Source: an uncultured Burkholderiaceae bacterium
GTDB lineage: Bacteria; Pseudomonadota; Gammaproteobacteria; Burkholderiales; Burkholderiaceae
Direction: 5' to 3'
Length of the DNA: 64,000 bases
Assembly (NCBI GenBank): GCA_937871985.1
Contig: CALMPB010000467.1
Coordinates: forward strand, 53,759-117,758
The number at the start of each line of letters is the position of its first letter. The stretch's first letter is position 1. Below, in pieces: positions 26,653 through 35,992 of this stretch. Under the pieces are notes generated by a model. That model had not been told where the DNA came from, searched no databases, and saw nothing but the letters and a program-made list of their open reading frames with translations. A program made the position numbers and the translations under genes.

Positions 26653-27411
26653 ATGACTGCATCCACCATTCCCGGCCCCATTGTCTTCGCCCCCTCATCC
26701 GGGCAGCCCAGGCAGTTGTTCGTCCTGTTGCATGGGGGCGCCGCCAGCCCGGAACAGCTTGAAACCCTTACCCAGGCCGTCAAGCTGGCTTTTCCGCAGG
26801 CCTTGGTGGTTCTGCCCTATGGCACGGTTGCCGGCAAAGAAGGCCTTTACGACTGGTTCGAGCAGGAAGGCTTGAACGAAAGCAACTATGTCGAGCGCGT
26901 GCAAAACGCGCTGCCCGCGCTTATTGCCTATATCCAAAAAATCCAGGCCAAATACGGCCTGACGGGCGAACATACGGCGCTGGCCGGTTTTGACCAAGGG
27001 GCCACGATTGCGCTCGAGGCCAGCCTCCTGCAGCCCAATCTGGCGGGCAGGGTGCTGGCATTTTCAGGCAGCTATGCAAGGCTGCCCGGCCTGGCGCCGG
27101 CGGCCACCACGCTGCATTTGCTGCACGGAGCCGACGATCCGCTCGTGCCGGTGGCCGATATCCGCGGCATCCACAGCCATATCGCCGATTTGCAAGGGGA
27201 TGCCACGCTGGACATCGCTTCCAGGGTTGGCCATGAACTGCACGATGCGCTGGTTCGCCAGGCCATTACCCGGCTGCAGACCTGCGTGCCGTTGCGCAGT
27301 TGGCAAGAAGCCCTCAGCAACCTGAAAAAAGAGGTCGGCGGTGCGGGCGGCGAAGAGCCTGATTTCGATTTTTCGCTCGGCGACGACAAACCCGGCCCCA
27401 CGCTGCATTAG
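26653..27411 (+). CDS. YpfH-like alpha/beta hydrolase with Asp at the nucleophile site
   Basis: 252-residue alpha/beta hydrolase of the carboxylesterase/YpfH/dienelactone hydrolase group. The oxyanion-hole strand is VLLHGG (residues 25-30). The nucleophile elbow reads AGFDQGA, so the position that is Ser in YpfH relatives (GFSQGA) is Asp114 (codon 26992-26994). The remaining triad is plausible: Asp161/162 in HGADDPLVPV and His194 in VGHELH. An Asp nucleophile occurs in haloalkane dehalogenases and epoxide hydrolases, but here it could also mean loss of activity. A Gly/Asp-rich tail (about 225-252) is extra. It is divergent from the SOS operon. Confidence 0.8.
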   Translation: MTASTIPGPIVFAPSSGQPRQLFVLLHGGAASPEQLETLTQAVKLAFPQALVVLPYGTVAGKEGLYDWFEQEGLNESNYVERVQNALPALIAYIQKIQAKYGLTGEHTALAGFDQGATIALEASLLQPNLAGRVLAFSGSYARLPGLAPAATTLHLLHGADDPLVPVADIRGIHSHIADLQGDATLDIASRVGHELHDALVRQAITRLQTCVPLRSWQEALSNLKKEVGGAGGEEPDFDFSLGDDKPGPTLH

Positions 27412-27444
27412 GGCATCATGCCCGGCACATGGCGGGCCGGCGGG

Positions 27445-28224
27445 CTATGAGGGCTCGATGACGAAAGGCCAGTCGTGCCGCTGGGTGGGCCGCCCGTCCG
27501 GCGCATAGCTGGTTTCGCTGAAAATGGCGCGCCCGCTGCGATGGATCGCGATGATCGTCGAACAGCGGGTGCCGTAGTCGGGGCTGATGATGAAAGGACT
27601 GCTCAACAGGCGCTCGCGTTCCAGCGAAAGGCCTGTGGCGGGCAGGTCGGCGTCGGCGGCCTGGGTACCGTCTTTCAGGATATCGAAAACCGGGGCCAGC
27701 GAATGCTGCAATGCCTCCGATGGGTAGCTGTTCAAGGCCTGGCGCAGCCGTTCGGCCTTGGGCCAGGGCGTATCCAGCAAATGATTGGAAATCACGTAGC
27801 GGCCGCTTCCCAGCTCGCGCGTTTGACCCGGGAGAGGGCAATTGCCCAGGTAAAACGCCGACGACAGGTCGCCGACGATAAGATTGAAGCCGTTATAGGC
27901 CTGGGCCGATGCGGCCGTGCGATGGGCGTAATCCCGGGGGCTTTCCCGGCCTTCGAGGTAGTGGCTGCTTAATTCGCCCCGTGAAGGGGCCTGGGCCTTG
28001 AAAGAGGAGAGATCCCGGTAATTGGTCAGGAAGGCATAGCGCCCCTGGCGGGTGATTCCCAGCCAGGTACCGTGGGCCACGCAGTCGATGCCGGCGATGA
28101 TATCGGGGCGCTGCGGCCACGGAGCGGCGAACTTGGCCTGCCTGGCGTGGAACTCATCGCGGTTGGCGGCAATGAAAAGAGGCCAGTCGGGATGGGCGTC
28201 GATGGCCAGGTAGGCAATGCACAT
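27445..28224 (-). CDS. NRDE family protein (TANGO2-like)
   Basis: 259-residue protein of the NRDE/TANGO2 family, named after its Asn-Arg-Asp-Glu motif, seen here as FIAANRDEFHAR. It starts MCIAYLAI; after Met removal Cys2 would be N-terminal, as in Ntn-hydrolase-like folds. Other family elements are GTWLGITRQGRYAFLTNYRD and the C-terminal YGTRCSTIIAI. Biochemical function in bacteria is poorly known; eukaryotic TANGO2 has been tied to haem and lipid handling. It is followed by no partner gene on its strand; the next upstream gene is pbpG. Confidence 0.88.
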   Translation of the reverse strand: MCIAYLAIDAHPDWPLFIAANRDEFHARQAKFAAPWPQRPDIIAGIDCVAHGTWLGITRQGRYAFLTNYRDLSSFKAQAPSRGELSSHYLEGRESPRDYAHRTAASAQAYNGFNLIVGDLSSAFYLGNCPLPGQTRELGSGRYVISNHLLDTPWPKAERLRQALNSYPSEALQHSLAPVFDILKDGTQAADADLPATGLSLERERLLSSPFIISPDYGTRCSTIIAIHRSGRAIFSETSYAPDGRPTQRHDWPFVIEPS

Positions 28225-28236
28225 GAAAGCCCGGCG

Positions 28237-29295
28237 TTAAAGCATGGCAAGCGTCGTGCTGCGTTCGACATACGCGCGCATGCGGACGGCGTCGCCGATG
28301 CGTGAATAACGGCCGGTGGAGTTGAGCAGCACCATGGCGACGTCGCGGCCATCGATGCGGGTCACCATGACCAGGCATTCTCCGGCTTCGTTGATGAAGC
28401 CGGTTTTCGAAATCTTGATGTCCCAGCCGGGATTCTTGACCAGTTGATTGCTGTTGTTATAGGTGAGCCGGCGGCCGTTGTTCAGGGTGATGTCCTCGGT
28501 GTCGTCGGTAGTGTAGCGATGGATCAGCGCCTGCTTGCTGGCGGCGCGCAGCAGCTTGACCAGGTCGCGCGCCGTGGATACGTTTTCGGAGGAAAGTCCC
28601 GTGGGTTCGATGAAGTGGGTGTGGCGCATGCCCAGCGAGCGGGCTTTGTCGTTCATGGCGCGCACGAAGGCGGGCATTCCGCCCGGGTAGTAGCGCGCCA
28701 GCGCATGCGCGGCGCGGTTTTCGGACGACATCAGGGCCAGGTGCAGCATTTCGGAGCGGCTCAAGCGCGTGCCGACCGCCAGCCTGGAACGCGAATGGCG
28801 CAGGTGATCGACGTCGTCTTCGCTGATGGTAATGGGGTCGTTCATGGACAGCCCCGATTCGGTGACGATCAGGGCGGTCATTAATTTGGAGATGGAGGCG
28901 ATGGGCCGGACTTCGTCGCTGTTTTTATCGTACAGAATGGTGGAGGTTTTCAGGTCGAGAACGAACGCCGCTTCGGAGCGCAATTGGGCGGAGGCGTTGC
29001 CGAGCCCCGATTTGGGGCGGTGCATGATAATGTCGTCGAGCTGGCGCTCGCGCAGCCCGACCTGGATCTTGCTTGGCTGACCGCTGGGACGCAGACTGCG
29101 GCGCGTGACGATTTTGCTTTTTTGAACGCTTTTCTTCGCGGTGGTTTTTTTATGCTTGGCCGTCGAGGCTTTTTTGGCGGAATGCACTGACTGTTGCGTG
29201 GACGTGCGGGCATTGGCGACCGAACACAGGCCAAAAGCAAGGATGATTAAATATGCGAATACCCAAAAAGGGGTTTTATTTTGAATAGCTTGCAT
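28237..29295 (-). CDS. pbpG: PBP7-type peptidoglycan endopeptidase (peptidase S11)
   Basis: 352-residue penicillin-binding protein of the D-alanyl-D-alanine carboxypeptidase/endopeptidase family. All three active-site motifs are intact: SISK (Ser134, Lys137), SEN (191-193) and KTG (297-299). A signal peptide (about 1-29, ending ANA) is followed by a Lys/Thr/Ser-rich linker (about 31-65) that could contact the cell wall. No large C-terminal amphipathic domain is present, which fits PbpG rather than DacA or DacC. It acts in the periplasm on peptide cross-links. Confidence 0.88.
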   Translation of the reverse strand: MQAIQNKTPFWVFAYLIILAFGLCSVANARTSTQQSVHSAKKASTAKHKKTTAKKSVQKSKIVTRRSLRPSGQPSKIQVGLRERQLDDIIMHRPKSGLGNASAQLRSEAAFVLDLKTSTILYDKNSDEVRPIASISKLMTALIVTESGLSMNDPITISEDDVDHLRHSRSRLAVGTRLSRSEMLHLALMSSENRAAHALARYYPGGMPAFVRAMNDKARSLGMRHTHFIEPTGLSSENVSTARDLVKLLRAASKQALIHRYTTDDTEDITLNNGRRLTYNNSNQLVKNPGWDIKISKTGFINEAGECLVMVTRIDGRDVAMVLLNSTGRYSRIGDAVRMRAYVERSTTLAML

Positions 29296-29311
29296 AGGCC
29301 GCGTGGGTAAA

Positions 29312-29335
29312 GGGATATTTTTGGGGATATTTTTG
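29312..29335. repeat. Two tandem 12-bp repeats upstream of pbpG
   Basis: GGGATATTTTTG occurs twice in direct succession (29312-29323 and 29324-29335), 17-40 bp upstream of the pbpG start codon. It may be a promoter or operator element or a chance duplication. The rest of the gap up to the next gene (29336-29514) is AT-rich and holds nothing I can name. Confidence 0.5.
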
Positions 29336-29514
29336 GGTCAGGCAAATCATATCAGAAAATTAAAATAACACCAATATATTAGTGAGTTACATTATCTTTT
29401 TAAAGGGATTTTTAAGGCTCGGCGCAAAAAACGTTGTGTCGGCCTGGATGCAGCGGTATTTTAGTGCCTCTCATCAGCGCTTCCATCTCAACAATCTTGC
29501 GGGATTTTCCATCC

Positions 29515-30459
29515 ATGACCCGATTTGCGTGCTTTATCGTCCGTGCTGCCGCCGCCGTTCTGTTTTCCCTGCTTTGCCTGCTGCGTCCGGCCTTGGCCGA
29601 ACCGTTCGATTCGACCCCGCGCGTGGCGGTGATCTCGGCCTTCGGGCCCGAGCTGGATCTGCTGCTTGGCAAGCTGGAGCAGCCCCGCAAATATTCCGCC
29701 AATGGCGTCGAATTTACCACCGGGGTGCTGCAAGGCAAGCCGGTGGTGCTGTTTCTTAGTGGCATAAGCATGGTCAATGTGTCGATGAACACGCAGCTGG
29801 CTCTCGATAGATTCAAGATTACCCATATCCTTTTCAGCGGCATTGCCGGCGGGGTGAATCCCGATCTGCACATCGGCGATGTCACGGTGGCCGAGCGTTG
29901 GGGGCAATACCTCGAATTGTTGATGGCCCGCGAAACCGCCCCTGGCGTGTACGGGAGCAAGGGCGATGGCGAGAATGCCGACTTGCCGCATTTCGGCATG
30001 ATGTACACGCGGCCGGTCAAAGTAAAATCGGCCAGCCAGCCGCAAATACACAAGAAATTCTGGTTCGACGTCGATCCGGCCATGTTCGCCGTGGCCAAGT
30101 CCCTGCGCGGGGTCGAGCTTACCGCCTGCTCCGCGGCCGATCACTGCCTGGAGCGCCAGCCGCAGCTGGTGGTGGGCGGCAATGGGGTTTCGGGAGCGGC
30201 CTTCGTCGATAATGCCAAGTTCCGCCGCTATGTCTTCAAGGCTTTTCATGCCAATGTGCTGGATATGGAAAGCGCGGCATGCGCCATGGTCGCTTACAGC
30301 AATGGGGTGCCCTTCATCGCCTTCCGTTCGCTCAGCGACCTGGCCGGCGGAGGCGAGGGAGCCAACGAAATGCACACCTTCATGAGCATCGCCGCCGACA
30401 ATTCCGCCAAAGTCCTGCTGGCTTTCCTGCAGGCCTGGCAGGCGAAGGGGCAGCCATGA
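29515..30459 (+). CDS. Exported MTA/SAH nucleosidase-like protein
   Basis: 314-residue phosphorylase/nucleosidase-family protein (PNP_UDP_1). The fold starts with VAVISAFGPELDLLL, where the Glu matches the catalytic N-terminal acid of MTA/SAH nucleosidase, and continues with LFSGIAGGVNPDLHIGDV, NVLDMESAACAMVA and FRSLSDLAGG, whose Asp matches the catalytic acid. A signal peptide covers about residues 1-28 (ending ALA), so it should act in the periplasm, unlike the cytosolic enzyme. The ATG at 29515 gives this signal peptide. It starts a four-gene run in which each stop overlaps or nearly touches the next start. Confidence 0.82.
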   Translation: MTRFACFIVRAAAAVLFSLLCLLRPALAEPFDSTPRVAVISAFGPELDLLLGKLEQPRKYSANGVEFTTGVLQGKPVVLFLSGISMVNVSMNTQLALDRFKITHILFSGIAGGVNPDLHIGDVTVAERWGQYLELLMARETAPGVYGSKGDGENADLPHFGMMYTRPVKVKSASQPQIHKKFWFDVDPAMFAVAKSLRGVELTACSAADHCLERQPQLVVGGNGVSGAAFVDNAKFRRYVFKAFHANVLDMESAACAMVAYSNGVPFIAFRSLSDLAGGGEGANEMHTFMSIAADNSAKVLLAFLQAWQAKGQP

Positions 30460-31040
30460 CCAACTCCGTGAGTTCATCCGGGCGGTCCGGCGGCGAACCG
30501 ACGCATCACACCGGCGCAGAGCGAACCGGCCGCCAGCCGGTGCAGGATCTGGTGCGGCGATTCAATTTGCTGCCCCATCCCGAAGGCGGCTACTACCGGG
30601 AAACCTATCGTTCCACAGAGGCAGTGCAACGCCTGGAGCCCGAGACGGCGCGCAGCGCGTCGACGGCCATTTACTATCTGCTCGACGGCGGAGCGTATTC
30701 GGCCTGGCATCGCATCGCTTCCGACGAACTATGGCATTTCTATGCGGGAGATCCGTTGCTGGTGCACATTCTGGAAGATGGAGGACGAATCGTGACGCAT
30801 CGGCTGGGCAATGCGCTGCAGCTTGCCGATGGCGTTTTTCAGGCTCTCGTCCCCAAGGGACGCTGGTTTGCCGCCGAGCCTACGCAGCCGGACGGTTTTT
30901 CCTTTGTCGGATGCACGGTGGCGCCGGGCTTCGAGTTCAGCGAATTCGAGCTGGCCCGCGCCGAAGATCTGCAGCCCTGGGCCGGGCGCAATCCGGCCTT
31001 GGTGCAGCGTTTGTTGAAACAAGCAGGAGTGACTAAATGA
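30456..31040 (+). CDS. DUF985 cupin-fold protein
   Basis: 194-residue cupin of the DUF985 family. Key segments are [46 protein letters not shown] and [20 protein letters not shown]. Members have a sugar- or acid-binding beta-barrel, but no agreed function. The start overlaps the stop of the nucleosidase-like gene by ATGA, and its own stop overlaps the next gene the same way, so it is part of a coupled operon. The first 30 residues are poorly conserved and Ser/Gly-rich. Confidence 0.87.
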   Translation: MTNSVSSSGRSGGEPTHHTGAERTGRQPVQDLVRRFNLLPHPEGGYYRETYRSTEAVQRLEPETARSASTAIYYLLDGGAYSAWHRIASDELWHFYAGDPLLVHILEDGGRIVTHRLGNALQLADGVFQALVPKGRWFAAEPTQPDGFSFVGCTVAPGFEFSEFELARAEDLQPWAGRNPALVQRLLKQAGVTK

Positions 31041-31795
31041 GTACAGGCGAATCCAGAGTCGCCCTGGTAACCGGGGCGGGAACCGGCATTGGGCGAGCCG
31101 CGGCGCTGGCCTTGCTGCGGGACGGCTATCGCGTGGTGCTGGCCGGCCGCAGGCCCGAGCCCCTTGCCGGCGTCATCGAGGAGTCCGGCTTCGGCCAGCA
31201 CGCCCTGGCGGTACCGGCCGATGTGCGCGACCCAGACTCGGTCGAGCAGTTGTTCGAGGCGTGCGTGCGCAAATTCGGCAGGCTGGACGTCTTGTTCAAT
31301 AATGCGGGAGTCAGCGCGCCGGCGACTCCCGTGGAAGACCTCGAGCTCGATCAATGGCAAAACGTGGTGGACGTGAACCTGACCGGCATGTTTCTTTGCA
31401 TCCGCCAGGCCTTTCGCGTCATGAAGAATCAATGGCCCCGGGGCGGGCGCATCATCAACAACGGATCGATTTCCGCTTATGCGCCTCGGCCCGGTTCCAT
31501 TGCCTACACGGCTACCAAGCATGCGGTCACGGGCCTGACCAAGGCGGCATCGCTGGATGGCCGGGAGCACAATATCGCGGTCGGCCAGATCGACATCGGC
31601 AATGCGGAAACCGACATGGCTTCGCGCATGGCGAAAGGGATTCGACAGGCCAACGGCGAGATCGCGCCCGAGCCTCTCATGGACGTGGCCATCGTGGGGC
31701 AGTCCGTCTTGTACATGGCCAATCTGCCGCTCGAAGCCAACGTGCTGTTCCATACCGTCATGGCCACCAAAATGCCTTTCGTGGGGCGCGGCTGA
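31037..31795 (+). CDS. Short-chain dehydrogenase/reductase
   Basis: 252-residue classical SDR. The Rossmann motif is TGAGTGIG (near residue 12), NNAG is at about 91-94, and the catalytic Ser and YTATK lie near residues 143-162 (NGSISAYAP ... AYTATKHAV). The cofactor preference could be NADPH, because Arg residues follow strand 2 (LAGRRPEP). The substrate is not predictable. It sits in the operon with the nucleosidase-like protein, the DUF985 cupin and a ZIP transporter, with a 4-base overlap upstream and a 3-base gap downstream. Confidence 0.92.
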   Translation: MSTGESRVALVTGAGTGIGRAAALALLRDGYRVVLAGRRPEPLAGVIEESGFGQHALAVPADVRDPDSVEQLFEACVRKFGRLDVLFNNAGVSAPATPVEDLELDQWQNVVDVNLTGMFLCIRQAFRVMKNQWPRGGRIINNGSISAYAPRPGSIAYTATKHAVTGLTKAASLDGREHNIAVGQIDIGNAETDMASRMAKGIRQANGEIAPEPLMDVAIVGQSVLYMANLPLEANVLFHTVMATKMPFVGRG

Positions 31796-31798
31796 ATC

Positions 31799-32725
31799 AT
31801 GAGCACGTTGAACAAGCCCATTCCGTCCATCTGGGATGCCTGGCTGCGCTACGCCAAAAACAATCCTCCTGTAACGCTGGGCCTTGGAGCTTCCGCGCTG
31901 ATCGTCGTCTGGTTCGTCATCACCAGCCTGTATCAGGCGTTTGCGGGCGATGGCCATATTTATATCGGGTACGCCTGGCGCGGCGGGCTGGCGGCTTTCG
32001 GCGCGACGGCGCTTGGCGCCGTCAGCATCGTGGTGCTGCGCGGCATTACCGATCGTACGCAGGACACCATGCTGGGTTTCGCGGCGGGCATGATGCTGTC
32101 GGCCAGTTCCTTTTCCTTGATTTTGCCGGGCCTGGATGCGGGAACGAAGCTGTTCGGCAACGCGCCGCTGGGCGCCTTGACCGTGGTCATCGGCCTGGCC
32201 CTGGGCGTGCTGCTCATGCTGGGGCTGGACTACTTTACTCCTCACGAACACGAAAATGCGGGGGCTTGCGGGCCGAACAACGAACGCATCGGCAGGATAT
32301 GGCTGTTCGTGCTGGCCATCATCCTGCACAACTTTCCCGAGGGCATGGCGATCGGCGTCGGTTTTTCCCATGGCGACATGAGCGTCGGCCTGCCGCTTAC
32401 CACCGCCATCGCCATCCAGGATATTCCCGAAGGGCTGGCGGTTGCCATGGCATTGCGCGCGGTGGGGTTGTCCATGCGGCCGGCGATTCTGATCGCGGTG
32501 GCTTCGGGCCTCATGGAGCCGCTGGGCGCGCTCGTCGGCGTCGGCATGTCCAGCGGATTCCCCGGTGCGTACCCCGTCAGCCTGGGGCTGGCGGCGGGTG
32601 CCATGATTTTCGTGGTGTCGCACGAAGTCATCCCCGAGACACATCGCAACGGGCATCAAACCGCGGCGACCATAGGGTTGATGGCGGGTTTCGCCACCAT
32701 GATGTTCCTGGATACCGCGCTATAG
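31799..32725 (+). CDS. ZIP family divalent metal transporter (BbZIP-like)
   Basis: 308-residue inner-membrane protein with eight predicted helices. The binuclear metal site is intact: HNFPEGMAIG in helix 4 and DIPEGLAVAM in helix 5. The loop DYFTPHEHEN and the C-terminal GAMIFVVSHEVIPETHRNGHQ closely match my memory of BbZIP from Bordetella bronchiseptica, whose structure is known. It imports Zn2+ and similar ions (Cd2+, Fe2+). No Zur-like box was recognised upstream; it is the last gene of the four-gene run. Confidence 0.94.
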   Translation: MSTLNKPIPSIWDAWLRYAKNNPPVTLGLGASALIVVWFVITSLYQAFAGDGHIYIGYAWRGGLAAFGATALGAVSIVVLRGITDRTQDTMLGFAAGMMLSASSFSLILPGLDAGTKLFGNAPLGALTVVIGLALGVLLMLGLDYFTPHEHENAGACGPNNERIGRIWLFVLAIILHNFPEGMAIGVGFSHGDMSVGLPLTTAIAIQDIPEGLAVAMALRAVGLSMRPAILIAVASGLMEPLGALVGVGMSSGFPGAYPVSLGLAAGAMIFVVSHEVIPETHRNGHQTAATIGLMAGFATMMFLDTAL

Positions 32726-32746
32726 CCTCTTGCGTTGGGAGCGAGG

Positions 32747-33466
32747 TCAGCGCACCGGCAGGAAATTGAAAAACAGCAGGCCCTGCACGTAGTTGATGCC
32801 GACCCGGCGCAGATTCTCGTCGAGCAGATTGGCAACCAGATCCAGCCGGCCTATTATCTGCCCGAACTCGCGCTCGAAGCTGAGATTGGCCTGGCCGCCG
32901 CTGATTTCATTGGCCAGCAATAAAGGCTGTCCCGCCGCATTGCGCCGGGTGCTCAGCAGCCAGTCGGCGATTTCCACGTTCCGGGCGGCGTTGTAGATGT
33001 GCTGGGCGCTAAGCTGGTCGGACACGTAAAAGCGCGTCTTGCCGTTATGGGCCTGGATGATCATGTCGGCCAGACCGAAAATGAAGGCGGCGACCCGGTC
33101 GCCCTGGTAGGCGGGGTCCAGGGAGACCGAAAGAATCTGGATGTCTCCCAGGCCCCGAACCTGCCGGGGCGCCTGCCCGTTCTGGATGGCATTGCGGCCT
33201 GTTTTCACCGCGGTTTCCAGGTCGGGAAAGCCCGCCTTGCGCCATTCCGCAGGATTGCGCCGGTAGAGTTTTTCAAGCAGCCGGTTCAGGCTGTCGAGGT
33301 TGTCCCGCATGGCGATGGTGACCGTGCGGTTGAAATCGGTCTGGGCGAACTGGTCGAACGACATCTCCTCGTTGTGAGGGGTTTTCGACGACGGGACATT
33401 GGCCGCGCACCCGCTCAAGCCCGCTCCCAGGGCCACGATGATGCCTGTTGCAATGATGCCTTTCAT
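32747..33466 (-). CDS. Lipoprotein of unknown function
   Basis: 239-residue protein with a lipoprotein signal peptide (LSGC lipobox, Cys near residue 20). The mature part is mixed helix and strand: MSFDQFAQTDFNRTVTIAMRDNL, then a central domain with GDIQILSVSLDPAYQGDR and FIFGLADMIIQAHNGK, then helices with repeated Asn/Leu. No family is recognised with certainty, and no catalytic motif is apparent. It converges on the ZIP gene and is followed upstream by yicC on the same strand. It is probably an outer-membrane lipoprotein. Confidence 0.72.
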   Translation of the reverse strand: MKGIIATGIIVALGAGLSGCAANVPSSKTPHNEEMSFDQFAQTDFNRTVTIAMRDNLDSLNRLLEKLYRRNPAEWRKAGFPDLETAVKTGRNAIQNGQAPRQVRGLGDIQILSVSLDPAYQGDRVAAFIFGLADMIIQAHNGKTRFYVSDQLSAQHIYNAARNVEIADWLLSTRRNAAGQPLLLANEISGGQANLSFEREFGQIIGRLDLVANLLDENLRRVGINYVQGLLFFNFLPVR

Positions 33467-33496
33467 TCCACCTCGAGTGTTTGCGCCCGCCGGCGG

Positions 33497-34438
33497 TTAT
33501 TCGATGTTCTGGGTTTGTTCGCGCAATTGTTCGATGAGCAGCTTGAGGTCGATGGCGGCTCGTGTAACGCTGAGGCTGCCGGCTTTGGATCCCAGGGTAT
33601 TGGCTTCGCGGTTCATTTCCTGGAACAGGAAATCCAGCCGCTTGCCCAGGCTGCCCGGCTTGTCTTTGGCCGTTTGGGTTTTGCCCTTGGCGGCCGCGCC
33701 GCCGGTGGTCAACAACAGGCGCAGCTCGCCAAGGTGCGAACGCAGGCGGGCGAGTTCTTCGGCCACGTCGATGCGCAAGGAAAACAGCGAGGTTTCCTGG
33801 GCGATGCGCGCCGATAGTTCAGCGCCGCTGATCTGGGCGAAGCCGCCCGGACAGGCGGCCTGCAAGGCGTCGTGCAGCTTGGCGGCCAGCTTTTGCTGGT
33901 GTTCGGAAAGCAGTTGGGGCAGGACGAGCTCTACCTCGTCGACGATGCCGGCAATGCCGTCGGCGCATTCGAGCATGATTTGCGCAAGGCGTTCGCCTTC
34001 GCGTTCGCGGTTGGCCTGGAAGTCGGCCAGGGCCTGTTCCATGGCTTGCGCGCACATGGCTGTCCAGGTTTCGGGATTGACCGCCAGGTCGTCGGAGCCC
34101 GAACCTTTGAGCAGGTCGCCAAGCTGCGGAGCCGCGACGTCGGGAATGAGCTTGCGGGCGAGGCCGAGCTGTTCGGCGACGGCCGCCACATAGGCGGGAT
34201 CCAGGGTTTTGACGTTGTCGGCCTTGGCCCGCGAGTAATTGACGCGGATGTCGACCTTGCCTCGGGCCAGGGCCTGGCCGAGTTTTTCGCGGATCATGCC
34301 TTCAAGCATGCGCAAATCGTCGGGGAGCCGGAAGTTGATGTCCAGAAACCGGCTGTTGACGCTGCGGAATTCGAGGCTCAGCGTTCCCTCGGGAGACTCG
34401 GCGCAGGCGGCGCCGAATGCGGTCATGCTACGAATCAT
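33497..34438 (-). CDS. yicC: YicC family endoribonuclease
   Basis: 313-residue YicC-like protein. The N-terminal domain starts [11 protein letters not shown], a family signature, and the C-terminal DUF1732 part contains [17 protein letters not shown] and [22 protein letters not shown]. YicC proteins are now regarded as endoribonucleases involved in sRNA turnover. The ATG at 34438 opens the conserved region; the frame remains open upstream but without conservation. It is divergent from rph, a common arrangement of RNA-metabolism genes. An insertion rich in Gly/Ala/Lys ([17 protein letters not shown]) lengthens it slightly. Confidence 0.92.
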   Translation of the reverse strand: MIRSMTAFGAACAESPEGTLSLEFRSVNSRFLDINFRLPDDLRMLEGMIREKLGQALARGKVDIRVNYSRAKADNVKTLDPAYVAAVAEQLGLARKLIPDVAAPQLGDLLKGSGSDDLAVNPETWTAMCAQAMEQALADFQANREREGERLAQIMLECADGIAGIVDEVELVLPQLLSEHQQKLAAKLHDALQAACPGGFAQISGAELSARIAQETSLFSLRIDVAEELARLRSHLGELRLLLTTGGAAAKGKTQTAKDKPGSLGKRLDFLFQEMNREANTLGSKAGSLSVTRAAIDLKLLIEQLREQTQNIE

Positions 34439-34586
34439 GGAAAAGTGTGTCCTGCGCAATGTGTCTACAATTTCTCTATTATTGCCCATATTGACGTCCG
34501 CGTGCCCTTGGCGTTTTGCCCGATGGGGCGCGCATCCATTGATCCCGTGTCGCCCGGGCGGCTTCACGACCACCAAGGAGCAGTTC

Positions 34587-35327
34587 TTGCCGACCCCCAG
34601 CACTCAGCGCCCATCGGGACGCACAGCCACCCAATTGCGGCCGCTTTCCATCGAAACCGGCTATACCCGCCACGCCGAAGGCTCGGTGCTCATCAAGGCC
34701 GGCGACACGCACGTGTTGTGCAATGCCAGCGTGCTGGACAAGGTTCCTCCATTCCTGAAGGGCAAAGGGCAGGGGTGGGTGACGGCCGAGTACGGTATGC
34801 TGCCGCGCTCCACGCATACCCGCTCCGACCGCGAGGCGGCGCGCGGCAAGCAAAGCGGCCGCACCCAGGAAATCCAGCGCCTGATCGGACGCAGCCTCAG
34901 GGCGGTATTCGACCTTCAAGCCCTGGGTGAACGTACTTTGCATCTGGACTGCGACGTTCTGCAGGCCGATGGCGGGACGCGCTGCGCCAGCATTACCGGC
35001 GCCTGGGTGGCAGCGGCCCTGGCCATGCGCAAGCTGGCGGAGCAAGGCCAGCTTGCAGTCAGCCCCATCAAGGACAACGTTGCGGCGGTTTCGGTCGGCA
35101 TGGTCGGCGGCCAGGCCGTGCTGGATCTGGATTATCCCGAAGACTCGGACTGCGACTCGGACATGAATATCGTCATGACGGGATCGGGCGGCTTCGTCGA
35201 AGTGCAGGGCACGGCCGAAGGCGATACCTTCGATCGCGGCTCTTTGAATACCTTGCTGGATCTGGCCCATGCCGGAATCGGCCAGTTGATCCAGGCGCAG
35301 AACCAGGCCTTGCGCAGCGTCGGTTAA
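34587..35327 (+). CDS. rph: Ribonuclease PH
   Basis: 246-residue phosphorolytic 3'-to-5' exoribonuclease that trims tRNA 3' ends. Motifs include [25 protein letters not shown] N-terminal residues, the phosphate-binding [20 protein letters not shown], and the acidic active-site region [13 protein letters not shown]. The start is TTG at 34587, six bases after AAGGAG (34575-34580 region), giving the usual RNase PH length. The longer frame upstream overlaps yicC on the other strand and is not conserved. It precedes rdgB and hemW closely on the same strand. Confidence 0.94.
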   Translation: MPTPSTQRPSGRTATQLRPLSIETGYTRHAEGSVLIKAGDTHVLCNASVLDKVPPFLKGKGQGWVTAEYGMLPRSTHTRSDREAARGKQSGRTQEIQRLIGRSLRAVFDLQALGERTLHLDCDVLQADGGTRCASITGAWVAAALAMRKLAEQGQLAVSPIKDNVAAVSVGMVGGQAVLDLDYPEDSDCDSDMNIVMTGSGGFVEVQGTAEGDTFDRGSLNTLLDLAHAGIGQLIQAQNQALRSVG

Positions 35328-35377
35328 ACTGGAACCTGGCGCTGTTGCCCATTCTCCTTACTTTCCGTCCCAGTCCC

Positions 35378-35992
35378 ATGAATACCAGCAAAGTCGTCCT
35401 GGCCTCGAACAACCAGGGCAAGCTAAAAGAGTTTTCCGCCATTTTGTCTTCGGTGGGAATGAATATGGTGCCGCAAGGGGAGTTGGGGGTTTCCGAGGCG
35501 GAAGAGCCTTATGCCACCTTCGTGGAAAACGCGTTGACCAAGGCGCGTCATGCAAGCGCCGCCACCGGGCTGCCGGCCCTGGCGGACGACTCGGGCTTGT
35601 GCGTCGATGCGCTGGGCGGCGCGCCCGGCGTCTATTCGGCGCGCTACGCGGCCATGAACAATGGCGGAGAAAAATCGGATTCCGCCAATAACCTCCTGCT
35701 GGTCAGCAGACTGGCTGGAATCGCCGACCGGCGGGCCAGCTACATTGCCGTGCTGGTTTATGTGCGCAGCGTCGACGATCCCCGCCCCATCATCGCCGAA
35801 GGAATCTGGAAAGGGGAAATCGTCGATGCGCCGCGCGGCGCGCACGGTTTCGGCTACGACCCGCATTTCCATCTGCCCGAACTGGGGCAAACCGTCGCCG
35901 AGCTGGAACCCTCCGTCAAAAACAGCATCAGCCACCGGGCCCAGGCCCTGAAAAAACTGCTGCAGGCCTTGCGCGAGCAAAGCGGTGCCTGA
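35378..35992 (+). CDS. rdgB: XTP/dITP pyrophosphatase (Ham1/RdgB)
   Basis: 204-residue nucleoside triphosphate pyrophosphatase that removes dITP and XTP, sparing DNA from deaminated purines. Family motifs: VLASNNQGKLKEF, FVENALTKARHAS, the metal-binding PALADDSGLCVDALGGAPGVYSARY, and the base-recognition segment HGFGYDPHF with SHRAQAL near the end. The ATG at 35378 begins the conserved part. The stop codon TGA is directly followed by the hemW ATG, so the two are likely coupled. Confidence 0.96.
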   Translation: MNTSKVVLASNNQGKLKEFSAILSSVGMNMVPQGELGVSEAEEPYATFVENALTKARHASAATGLPALADDSGLCVDALGGAPGVYSARYAAMNNGGEKSDSANNLLLVSRLAGIADRRASYIAVLVYVRSVDDPRPIIAEGIWKGEIVDAPRGAHGFGYDPHFHLPELGQTVAELEPSVKNSISHRAQALKKLLQALREQSGA

